A stretch of DNA of 64,000 bases from Actinomycetospora lemnae (GTDB lineage Bacteria > Actinomycetota > Actinomycetes > Mycobacteriales > Pseudonocardiaceae): assembly GCF_028737315.1 (NCBI RefSeq), contig NZ_JAQZAO010000003.1, positions 434,001-498,000 on the forward strand. Reading direction: 5' to 3'. The position numbers and the translations under genes were made by a program. This document shows, piece by piece, positions 8,404-15,060 of this stretch (its first letter is position 1; each line of letters starts with the position of its first letter). The notes under the pieces are model-generated. The model saw only the letters and a list, made by a program, of their open reading frames with translations, ran no database searches and was not told where the DNA came from.

Positions 8404-9234
8404 CCCACTGACTCCGCCGACCTCGAGGCCCTACCCGAGTCGCAAGGCGGCTCCTCAGACCGCGGGCCGGCCGGCAGGCCGGTCCGCCCGGTGTGCAAGC
8501 TCCACTCTCCCAGGGAGGCCCGAGCAGGGACCTCGCCCTTGATCATGAGCAGCTCGCCCGCCTGTCTCACTGAAGCCCGATTATGCGCTGTCGGGGCCTG
8601 AGCAGCCGAAACACCGGCCGGGACCCCGCTTCTTGCTATGCAGGGACGAGCAGGCCGGCGAGTCATCCACCAGGTCTGAGCGGTGCTCGCGGCTTGCCGA
8701 GGGCTGCTCACGGCCGCGCGGCCGAGACCGACGATCGAGCCGCCTGCGGCGGCACTGACTTCTTTGTCGGGCCCGGAAGCTTGATCCGCCCGCCCCTCAC
8801 CAGCAAGGGCCGCAGAACATCTTCGGGCCGCGCCACATCGACGGCCCTGCGGGCCGACTCCGTCACTCGGCGAGCGCGGCCCGAGAGATCTTCTGCTCAT
8901 CGACCCTTGCTGGTGAGCCTCCACGGACGGACGCGGCGCCCCCGGGGCGAAGGCACAGAACGCCTTCACCCGATGGGCACCGAGCCCGACGAGGCACCGC
9001 TTCGCGAGATCAACACTTGCGTTCGACTTCTTACGTTGATCAAGGGCGCTACGCGTCGCTGCGCGACCAGCCTCCGGCTGGCCCTTGACCGCGAGCCTCG
9101 ACGGCCCGCTCGGCGCCCTTCGGGCGGTGGAGGCAGACAGCACGCCTCCACCCATCGCCCCGAGCCCCAACTCCACGTACGCGCGTCGAGACCGCTCGAC
9201 AGGGAACCCTCCCGACAAGCCCGAGGAGAACGTC
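8404..9234. other. Gene-free, inverted-repeat-rich region; candidate replication/transfer origin or structured RNA
   Basis: No convincing gene lies in these 830 bases. The region is dense in inverted repeats: a large hairpin at 8796-8917, GATCAAC/GTTGATC at 9008-9014 and 9035-9041, GGTGGAGGC at 9126-9134 facing its complement near 9144-9152, and several GC-rich short stems. The motif CCCTTGATC at 8536-8544 recurs inverted at 9038-9046. It directly precedes a primase-like gene, so an origin function is plausible. A structured RNA, or the decayed end of a mobile element, are alternatives. Confidence 0.4.
8796..8917. repeat. Long imperfect inverted repeat (arms of about 39 and 44 bases)
   Basis: The left arm (8796-8834) begins CTCACCAGCAAGGG and continues through GCAGAACATCTTCGGGCCGC. 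The right arm (8874-8917) is its near-complement, ending CCCTTGCTGGTGAG. The 39-base spacer would form the loop of a roughly 120-nt hairpin. The pairing has a few mismatches and one bulge of about six bases. This is readable directly and is far longer than a normal terminator. Confidence 0.8.
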
Positions 9235-10179
9235 ATGACCGACACCGAGGTCCGCACCACGTCGAGCCCGACAACGCGGGTCCCCAGCCGACGCAGCAGT
9301 CCCGGCGCGCCGACGCCCTCGCCCGAACACTGGCTCGGTGAGGTGCTCGCGGCCATGGGTTGTCGCCGTGCCGGCCGCAAGTGGCAGTGCCCCGCGCACG
9401 GACACACCGGGCTGCACTCCGCCGCCCTGGCGATCGGCCGTCGCGACGACGATCGGGGCGCCTGGCTCCACTGTCACGCCGGTTGTTCGATCAGCGCTGT
9501 CCTGCGCGCTCTCGGGTTGCGCCCCAACCACCTGCAGCGGCCGCCTCGCATCACCCCCAGCCGCTATGTCCGCCTCCGCGGGCTGCGCCGGGAATGGCCG
9601 GAGCTCAGGGCCGCTGCCCACCGCGAGACGGCCGGCTACCGCCACGAGGCCTGGCACCTCTACGGCCCCGACCACGCGAAGCAACGGCTGCGCCGAGCCG
9701 ACGGCTCCAAGACCATGCGGTGGGAGTCGCGGAACGCGCGAGGGGAGTGGGTCCCGGGCCTGCTCGGCACGCGTGAGGTCGATCTGCCCCTCTACCGTGA
9801 GGACGAGGTCCGCATGGCCGCGGCCGCCGGCGAGAGTGTCGTGCTCTGCGAGAGCGAGTCCTCCTGCGACGCCCTGCACGGCGTCTATGCGACCACCTGG
9901 GCCGGGGGTGCCGGCAGCCCGCCCATCGAGACCCTCACGAGGGTCCTCGAGGGCACCGACGTCGTCATCGTCCCCGACCATGACGACCCCGGGCTCGCCT
10001 GCCTCGACCGCCTCGTCGCCGCCCTGCCCCACGCCCGCGTGCTCGTCGGCGAGCCCGGAGAGGACGCCATGGACCTCTACGGCCGCGTCGGTCTCGACTG
10101 CTTCCTCGAACAGCTCGCGTCAGCACGGACCGCTGAGCCGCGCGGAGAGCGACAGGACTTCAGGAGTCACGCGGGGTAG
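9235..10179 (+). CDS. Primase-like protein with CHC2-type zinc finger and TOPRIM domain
   Basis: The protein has 314 residues. Residues about 45-100 carry a zinc-finger pattern, WQCPAHGHTGLHSAALAI and LHCHAGCSISAVLRALG, like the CHC2 fingers of DnaG-type primases and phage or element primases. Residues about 195-300 form a TOPRIM domain, with SVVLCESESSCDALHGVYAT supplying the conserved Glu and VVIVPDHDDPGLACLDR the DxD motif. Finger plus TOPRIM without a helicase domain suggests a replication-initiation primase of the mobile element. GAGGAGAA upstream of ATG 9235 supports the start. The long structured region immediately upstream may be the cognate origin. The 3' end overlaps a convergent decayed gene by 13 bases. 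Confidence 0.75.
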   Translation: MTDTEVRTTSSPTTRVPSRRSSPGAPTPSPEHWLGEVLAAMGCRRAGRKWQCPAHGHTGLHSAALAIGRRDDDRGAWLHCHAGCSISAVLRALGLRPNHLQRPPRITPSRYVRLRGLRREWPELRAAAHRETAGYRHEAWHLYGPDHAKQRLRRADGSKTMRWESRNARGEWVPGLLGTREVDLPLYREDEVRMAAAAGESVVLCESESSCDALHGVYATTWAGGAGSPPIETLTRVLEGTDVVIVPDHDDPGLACLDRLVAALPHARVLVGEPGEDAMDLYGRVGLDCFLEQLASARTAEPRGERQDFRSHAG

Positions 10180-10360
10180 AGGACGACGCGGCGGGGAGGC
10201 TCGGCCGGGTAGTCGACATCAGTCACGGGCTCGCCGTCGACGCGAGCACCACCCGAGTGGATCCAGGTGCGCGCCGCTCCTCCTCGATGCCAGCTCGCAC
10301 GAGCCGCTCGAGCACGGTGAGCGGGCGGGCGTCTTCTCCCTGCGGCGAGTCCTCCGGCAC
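10167..10360 (-). pseudogene. Small S4-like protein gene with an internal frameshift
   Basis: Two adjacent frames together spell a coherent small protein. The first gives PLTVLERLVRAGIEEER and the second gives ARTWIHSGGARVDGEPVTD followed by RRVVLYPA and a stop. Joined, these resemble short S4-like helix-hairpin proteins found in actinobacterial elements, where a pattern such as RLxxAGxxxERxxxxxxxGxVxVDGxxVTD is usual. A one-base indel within the GAG/GCG run near 10270-10285 would account for the break. A GTG at 10360 could be the start. It may be a sequencing error rather than true decay. Confidence 0.45.
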
Positions 10361-10437
10361 GGAAGAACGGTAGGAAGCACCACCGACATCGACGGGGAGA
10401 CGACACCGGCATGTCACGCGAGCGGGTGAGGCGGCGC

Positions 10438-10926
10438 TCAGCCACTTCCGCTGCGGGTCTCCCAGCCGGCGCGCCAACGGGAGCAACGCTCGAGGTAGGC
10501 CTGCATGTCGGCGCCCTCGAGCGAGCCCGTCGTCCAGCTGTCGGCCAGCACCTCGTCGGGCCAGACGTAGGCAAGGCTCGACCGTCCCGACCTCAGGCGC
10601 ACGACTTCGACGGAGTACGTCGGGTCTTCGAAGGCGTCGAGGACGCTCCACTCGGTCTCGCTGAGGTCGGTGTACACCCGACCTGTCGCTTCGGCCTCAG
10701 AATCGCGGACGAGACCCGGGTACGGCAGGTCCGGCAGCCGCGCCGCCCGCCACCCGGGAGCGCTCGTCTGCTCGCTCGCCGGAACACGGTCGATCAACGT
10801 CCGCACCACGTCGTCGAGTGCGAGCGTGCCGTAGACGAACAGGTCAGGCGTTCCCGCCGATCCGCGGTCCGGCGGGCCAGAGCTGCTCGAGCTCGCGCGG
10901 GACAAGCGGTCGCTGGTAACCGGCAT
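10438..10926 (-). CDS. AIG2/gamma-glutamylcyclotransferase-like protein
   Basis: About 162 residues with the gamma-glutamylcyclotransferase-like fold signature. FVYGTL comes early (residues about 31-36), followed by ATGRVYTDLSETEWSVLDAF and EDPTYSVEVVRL, where the Glu after DAF is the position of the catalytic acid in this superfamily. Members cyclise gamma-glutamyl dipeptides or gamma-glutamylamines; the substrate is unknown here. The start is uncertain: ATG 10926 or TTG 10905 would both overlap the end of the upstream metallopeptidase gene, implying translational coupling. It is the last gene of a three-gene minus-strand operon. The residues after position 135 (RCSRWRAGWETRS) are not recognised. 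Confidence 0.7.
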   Translation of the reverse strand: MPVTSDRLSRASSSSSGPPDRGSAGTPDLFVYGTLALDDVVRTLIDRVPASEQTSAPGWRAARLPDLPYPGLVRDSEAEATGRVYTDLSETEWSVLDAFEDPTYSVEVVRLRSGRSSLAYVWPDEVLADSWTTGSLEGADMQAYLERCSRWRAGWETRSGSG

Positions 10927-11992
10927 GCAGAACCTCCGCGAGGAGGCTACCGCCGTGATCGTGCACGTTGAGGAACCAGTCGATGCCGGCCGGGTACGCC
11001 CAGAGGTAGGAGCGCAGCTGGGGATCGAGCGACCGGTCGCGAAGGGCGGATGCGACGTCGGCCGGTCGCCAGAACGGCAACCTCGACAGCGCGTGGTCAC
11101 GGCAGGCCGACGCGCTGGCGCCGGCGTTGACCATGAGGTGGAGCTCGGCGTTGACGAGCTGCACGTAGTGGTCGAGCCGGGTCCGCGCCCGCACGAGGGG
11201 GTCGTCCGGGCTCGCCGCGAGAGGAAGGACCTGCGCCAGGCCCTCGAAGAGGACCTGGTGCGGACAGTGGATCGCGAGCTGCCGGGGCCAGGGCGTTTCC
11301 GTGTGCTCGGAGACGTCGGTGAGGTTGGCGTACTGCAGCGCGTGCCCCAGCACCTCGTGGAGCGCGAAGCGGTAGGCGTCGACCTGGGTGAAGGACGCGT
11401 TGCGCCGGTTGATCCGCAGCCGAGCTCGTCGGCCCTCGCCGTCCAGCCAGTAGGACCAGTACGCGTCGACCTCCACCGTCTCCACGTCGAGCTCGAAGGT
11501 GGTCTCCGCTCCCGTCAGGCTCCTGACCTGCGCCTCGTACTCGCGCGCGTAATCGCGGATCACGTCGCCGGCGTCCTCCGCCGGCACGGTGGGGCTCAAG
11601 GCGTCGAAAGCAGTGCGCGTCTGGTCGTCCCATGCGACGTCGACGTCCGCGAGAGCGCGGCGCGCTTGCTCGCCGACCTCGGCGACGTAGGCGGGCGCCC
11701 AGCCTGTGGTGGGCGCGCCCTGAGTGAGCTCGATGTACTCGGCCAAGTCAAGGCGTTCACCGAGCAGCGCTCGAAGGTAGGCGATGTGGGCGTCCAGCAC
11801 GGCACCCACGTCGTCCCCGTGGCCTCCGGATCGCAACGCGACGAACCGGTCGAGGACGTCGAATCTGTCCTGGACGTCGTCCCCGACGACGTCGGGCGCG
11901 CAGTCGAAGTCGATGACCGCGCTCGAGCCGGCCTTCTTCTCGAGGTCGTGCCACCCGCGAACGAGCCGTTCCAAGCAGTCACGATCCTCCAC
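10844..11992 (-). CDS. Zincin-like metallopeptidase (HEVLGH)
   Basis: The protein has 382 residues with a clear zinc-binding motif HEVLGHALQ at about residue 212. A downstream Glu in FEGLAQVLPLA (about residue 246) is the likely third ligand, a gluzincin-style arrangement. The N-terminal half is helical and acidic; the C-terminal part (RLPFWRPADVASALRDRS and onwards) is also helical. The overall size and the HExxH...E spacing resemble DUF885/M32-type peptidases, but I cannot name the family. No signal peptide is visible, so a cytoplasmic location is expected. GTG 11992 overlaps the stop of the upstream regulator gene by 14 bases, indicating tight coupling. A peptidase coupled to a DNA-binding protein could act as a regulator-cleaving pair, but this is inference. 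Confidence 0.65.
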   Translation of the reverse strand: MEDRDCLERLVRGWHDLEKKAGSSAVIDFDCAPDVVGDDVQDRFDVLDRFVALRSGGHGDDVGAVLDAHIAYLRALLGERLDLAEYIELTQGAPTTGWAPAYVAEVGEQARRALADVDVAWDDQTRTAFDALSPTVPAEDAGDVIRDYAREYEAQVRSLTGAETTFELDVETVEVDAYWSYWLDGEGRRARLRINRRNASFTQVDAYRFALHEVLGHALQYANLTDVSEHTETPWPRQLAIHCPHQVLFEGLAQVLPLAASPDDPLVRARTRLDHYVQLVNAELHLMVNAGASASACRDHALSRLPFWRPADVASALRDRSLDPQLRSYLWAYPAGIDWFLNVHDHGGSLLAEVLHAGYQRPLVPRELEQLWPAGPRIGGNA

Positions 11993-13043
11993 GCGCGACC
12001 TCCCATCGAATCGTCACTGATTGGCCGGGCTGGAGATAATCGCGGGTCAACGTGATGAGTGCGCCCTCGTCATCCTCGACGCAGAAGAGGTCGTCGATCG
12101 CGGAGACCTGCGCGCCATCGGGTTGATCTTCGACCGCGGTGCAGCCCACCAACATCTCCACTCCACGGTGGCGAATCGTCAGCGTGAGGTGTCGAGTGTT
12201 TCGGGGAGTGGACTGTTGCCAATAGTGATCGTGGACGAAGCGCCCGCCGCGGGAGGTATATGACACGGTTCCGATATCGCCCGGTTCGATCGGTGGCGAG
12301 AGCACGCAGGCGAACTTCGTCATGTTGCCGATGTCGTGCAGCCGTTGGATCGAGACCCGTCGCTCACCGTCGGGATGCGGTTCGATGCGGACTCCGTCGG
12401 TGTTCTCGAACCACTGCTCCCGGAGGAGGCGCTTGACCGGTGCGTTCGTCAGGTTGAGGAGCTCGAACCGGTAGGTGACCGAGGACCACCCGTCGGGCTC
12501 GATGTCGATGGTGCACTCCATCTCTAGGTCGACCAGGTGGCCGGCGAGGAGTGCCAGCTCCGCGATCTCCTCGTCGGGGATGCGCCGACGCCTGCCCAGG
12601 AGCTGGAGCGCTCTCGCCAGGGATTCGGCCTGGTCGTGGGCGGGACCTCGAAGCGTGTTGACCGGCAGCGGGCCGGAGGACTCGGGCACGGGACGGCTGG
12701 GCGTCGACCACGCCGAAGGAACCGGGGCCACGCCCTCGAGGCCGTCCCCGACAGCGGCCGCGAGGTCGGCCGTGCTGGGCGCGGCACTGCGCTGAGCGGG
12801 GACGAACATCTCGGCCGCCTTGCGGCCCGGGAACATCGCCTCGAGGACCTCGCAGTGCTGAGGATGCGGCAGGCCCTTCAGCTCACCGCACTGCCAACGG
12901 TGCAGCTGCGCACGACTCGGCGCCGTACCCACCAACGAGCTGTCGATGCTCGCCGCGGCTTTGTCGTACTCACGAAGAAACGTCTGGTACTTCTGCCAGT
13001 GCTTCTCGCGAAGGAGGTCGCGCAGGACAACGGGATCGGCCAT
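11979..13043 (-). CDS. HTH-type regulator of the actinobacterial LREKHWQ family with a C-terminal beta domain
   Basis: The protein has 354 residues starting at ATG 13043. Residues 5-75 (LRDLLREKHWQKYQTFLREY, APSRAQLHRWQCGELKGLPH and CEVLEAMFPG) match a recurrent actinobacterial N-terminal helix-turn-helix-like module. A Pro-rich linker follows, then a helical hairpin. The last 200 residues look like a beta-rich sensory domain (SVTYRFELLNLTN, GTVSYTSRGGRFVHDHYWQQ). The gene heads the regulator-peptidase-AIG2 operon and is transcribed away from the transfer operon. The perfect palindrome at 13141-13163 in the divergent promoter region is a candidate operator. A frame extension upstream to 13097 lacks a good ribosome-binding site. 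The C-terminal domain's ligand is unknown. Confidence 0.65.
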   Translation of the reverse strand: MADPVVLRDLLREKHWQKYQTFLREYDKAAASIDSSLVGTAPSRAQLHRWQCGELKGLPHPQHCEVLEAMFPGRKAAEMFVPAQRSAAPSTADLAAAVGDGLEGVAPVPSAWSTPSRPVPESSGPLPVNTLRGPAHDQAESLARALQLLGRRRRIPDEEIAELALLAGHLVDLEMECTIDIEPDGWSSVTYRFELLNLTNAPVKRLLREQWFENTDGVRIEPHPDGERRVSIQRLHDIGNMTKFACVLSPPIEPGDIGTVSYTSRGGRFVHDHYWQQSTPRNTRHLTLTIRHRGVEMLVGCTAVEDQPDGAQVSAIDDLFCVEDDEGALITLTRDYLQPGQSVTIRWEVARGGS

Positions 13044-13140
13044 TCCGACTCCCCAACTCGTTCCCGGAAGCGTCAATTGTACGACGAAACGAGACACGGA
13101 CGCAACGTCGGGAGACGCTCGCGGCAGAGATGCGACATCT

Positions 13141-13163
13141 GAGGCGTCGCAACGCGACGCCTC
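13141..13163. promoter_or_regulatory. Perfect 10-bp palindrome in the divergent promoter region
   Basis: GAGGCGTCGC and its exact complement are separated by three bases (AAC). The site sits about 100 bp from the start of the HTH regulator gene and about 80 bp from the start of the transfer operon. The position fits an operator that controls both divergent operons. A hairpin in the leader RNA is the alternative reading. Confidence 0.45.
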
Positions 13164-13241
13164 GTCACAGCACCGTTCAGCACGTCAACGGGTGGTGGCC
13201 GTCAGGGCCGCAGCACGAGGGACGTGAGAGCGGGAGCGGAC

Positions 13242-13526
13242 ATGGAAGAGCGCAAGAAAGCGCCCGAGGTCATCGAGCGCGGCGACAGCGGACTACTCAT
13301 CACCGTGGAGGAGGTGGCGCGGCTCTGGTTCGGTGAGGTGGGGAAGAACGGTTCGGCCAGCACGAATTGCCAACGCATTCGGCGGCTCATCCCTCACGTC
13401 CTCCCGGCCCGTCGTATCGGTAACCGCTGGTACGTGAACCGGGCTATCGCCGAGGCGTGGGCGGCCGGGTCCGACGCCGCGTCCGCGATGGCGCACCCCG
13501 ACAACCAGATGCTGGGAGGCGCGTGA
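13242..13526 (+). CDS. Small helix-turn-helix DNA-binding protein (excisionase-like)
   Basis: The protein has 94 residues. LLITVEEVARLWFGEVGKNG, followed by CQRIRRLIPHVLPARRIGNR and WYVNRAIAEAWA, reads as a winged-helix MerR/excisionase module: an initial helix-turn-helix, an arginine-rich loop and the WYV wing strand. In actinobacterial integrative elements a small HTH gene at the head of the transfer operon commonly serves as a regulator or recombination directionality factor. ATG 13242 follows GGGAG. The next gene starts within its stop codon (TGATG), so it is the first cistron of a coupled operon. An excisionase role is inferred from position; no experimental analogue is recognised. Confidence 0.65.
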   Translation: MEERKKAPEVIERGDSGLLITVEEVARLWFGEVGKNGSASTNCQRIRRLIPHVLPARRIGNRWYVNRAIAEAWAAGSDAASAMAHPDNQMLGGA

Positions 13527-13765
13527 TGCCCAGCGTCGGCCTTCTGATCCTCTTCGCGATCCTCGGCGCCTTCATCTGCGCCAAGACCCGCTCCGCCGCC
13601 GGCGCCGTCGTGTTCTCGCTGGTCGCCCTGGTGCTCTTCATCGGCACTCCCGCCGGACAGAGCCTGCCCGGAGCGATCTCCACGCTCATGTCGACGGTCG
13701 ACCAGGCCACCACCCCGGCCCTCTCGGGCACGCAGGACGCCGATGCCGAGGGAGGGCCGCGATGA
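13526..13765 (+). CDS. Small membrane protein (79 aa)
   Basis: Two hydrophobic stretches near the N-terminus (VGLLILFAILGAFI and GAVVFSLVALVLFIGTPAG) predict two membrane helices, followed by a polar C-terminal tail of about 30 residues. Its ATG overlaps the previous stop (TGATG) and its own stop overlaps the next start (ATGA). Translation of three genes is therefore coupled. It may be a small membrane component of the transfer machinery. No family is recognised. Confidence 0.65.
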   Translation: MPSVGLLILFAILGAFICAKTRSAAGAVVFSLVALVLFIGTPAGQSLPGAISTLMSTVDQATTPALSGTQDADAEGGPR

Positions 13766-14184
13766 ACCCCTTCACGCCCGGCACCGATGCGGGCGCAGCG
13801 CGCGAGAACTGGCGAGCCTGGGCGGCCTGTCGCGGCGAGGATCCTGAGCTCTTCTTCCCCGTGGCGTCGCTGGGCCCGGCCTACCAGGCCCAGGTCATGG
13901 CGGCCAAGGCAGTCTGTCGTCGCTGTCCCGTGCGGTCGAGCTGTCTCGCCGAAGCGCTGCGTCGCATGCCGTACGGGATCGCCGGCGGACTGACCGAGCA
14001 GGAACGCCGCCACCTGCGCCCCGCGACCGGCCTGGGCGCTCCGCGGTGGCGCGCGCTCCTCGAGGCCGGCCGGCCGCATCCCGAGGTGGCGCGGTTGTTC
14101 GGCGTGAGCGTACGGACCGTCGAGCGCTGGGCGTCCCGACTGCGCCGTGATCAGCAGACCGGAGCCGAGGGAGGTGCCGGATGA
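13762..14184 (+). CDS. WhiB-family iron-sulfur regulator with C-terminal helix-turn-helix extension
   Basis: The protein has 140 residues. The WhiB core has four cysteines: WAACRGEDPELFFP supplies the first, and AVCRRCPVRSSCLAEALR the other three in the CxxCxxxxxC pattern that ligates a [4Fe-4S] cluster. GIAGGLTEQERR replaces the typical G[VI]WGG turn, with Ala in place of Trp. After residue about 95 there is an extra HTH-like segment (HPEVARLFGVSVRTVERWAS) not present in ordinary WhiB proteins. WhiB proteins bind the sigma factor SigA and tune promoter choice in response to redox or NO. Here the gene lies inside the transfer operon, coupled to both neighbours by ATGA overlaps, so it probably controls element genes. 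Confidence 0.8.
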   Translation: MNPFTPGTDAGAARENWRAWAACRGEDPELFFPVASLGPAYQAQVMAAKAVCRRCPVRSSCLAEALRRMPYGIAGGLTEQERRHLRPATGLGAPRWRALLEAGRPHPEVARLFGVSVRTVERWASRLRRDQQTGAEGGAG

Positions 14185-14726
14185 GCGCGCTCGAGGTGAG
14201 CCGGCGTGAGCAGGCGGCGTGGAGGACCCGCGAACTCGTGCGCGGAGTGGCGGTGACCGCGTTCGACGCGATCGAGCACCGGGAGCCCATCGAGGGGTTC
14301 CACGAGCTCTCACGTCCGGCGCTGGACGACCCGCTGGCCGGGGTGCGCGCGGGGCGCCTGGTGTCCGACGTCGCCGCGGGCCAGCTGCGGGAGTGGGCGC
14401 TGCGCGCCCGGGGTGCCGGTCGTACCTGGGACGACGTCGGCGAGGCGTTGGAGCTGCCCGCCGCCCTCGAGGGCGGGACGCGCGCTGAGGCGGCGTGGGA
14501 GTGGCTGGTCGAGCACCGCCCGCCCGCGCCGTCCCGCGAGCCCGGCTGCCCTTGGTCGGCGGTGTGGACGTGCACGACCTGCCGAGGGCGTGTGCGTGAC
14601 ACCGGCCCGTTCGCCTCACACCCGGACGCCTGCGAGACCGGCCACGTCGATGGCTGCGCCCGGCGGACCGCCGCCCTGCAGGCGTGGCGCCGCGAGACGG
14701 AGGGAGGGTCCGATGTCGAGGAGTAG
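14181..14726 (+). CDS. Hypothetical protein with a possible zinc-ribbon C-terminus (181 aa)
   Basis: A helical N-terminal two thirds (REWALRARGAGRTWDDVGEA is reminiscent of an AsiA/HTH-like helix pair) is followed by a cysteine-rich end: CPWSAVWTCTTCRGRVRDTG, then HPDACETGHVDGC. The C-x2-C and C/H/C residues could bind zinc. Similar proteins occur beside WhiB genes in actinobacterial integrative elements. The function is unknown; DNA or RNA binding is possible. Start and stop overlap the neighbours, so it belongs to the coupled operon. Confidence 0.6.
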   Translation: MSALEVSRREQAAWRTRELVRGVAVTAFDAIEHREPIEGFHELSRPALDDPLAGVRAGRLVSDVAAGQLREWALRARGAGRTWDDVGEALELPAALEGGTRAEAAWEWLVEHRPPAPSREPGCPWSAVWTCTTCRGRVRDTGPFASHPDACETGHVDGCARRTAALQAWRRETEGGSDVEE

Positions 14727-15060
14727 AGGTCGCAGGACGTCGGCGCCCAGTACAGCCCTGGGGCAGACCGCGCCGCTGCTGCTGGGCACGGAGCTGGTCC
14801 GTGCCGATGTCGCGGCCACGGTGCTCGGGCTGCCGTTGGGGGAGGTCCCGGCCGGCGGGCCGGTGACGTGGGCGCTGTTCGTCGACGCGGTGCTGGTCGG
14901 CCGCACCGACGAGGTGATGACCGACGAGGCGGCCCAAGGCTGGGCACGGCGGATGCTCGGCGACGGCGTGCGTTTCCAGCTCGGCCATCGCGACGGTGGC
15001 TACTGGCTCGCCGACGGGGCTGATCGCGTCCCGTCCGGCCACGGCGGGTGGTCACGGTGA
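14713..15060 (+). CDS. Hypothetical protein (115 aa) of the transfer operon
   Basis: The frame starts at ATG 14713 with GAGGGAGGG just upstream and overlaps the end of the preceding gene by 14 bases. The basic N-terminus is followed by an alternating hydrophobic region (LLLGTELVRADVAATVLGLP, VTWALFVDAVLVG) and a short DEVMTDEAAQGWARRMLGD helix. I recognise no family. Its stop overlaps the start of the traD-like gene (TGATG). Conservation of this position in related elements would argue for a coupling-protein accessory. Confidence 0.55.
   Translation: MSRSRGRRTSAPSTALGQTAPLLLGTELVRADVAATVLGLPLGEVPAGGPVTWALFVDAVLVGRTDEVMTDEAAQGWARRMLGDGVRFQLGHRDGGYWLADGADRVPSGHGGWSR

Noticed and set aside
8583-9407. 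Open frames on both strands across 8404-9234
   Set aside because: Low-complexity composition, no ribosome-binding sites and dense inverted repeats argue against coding.
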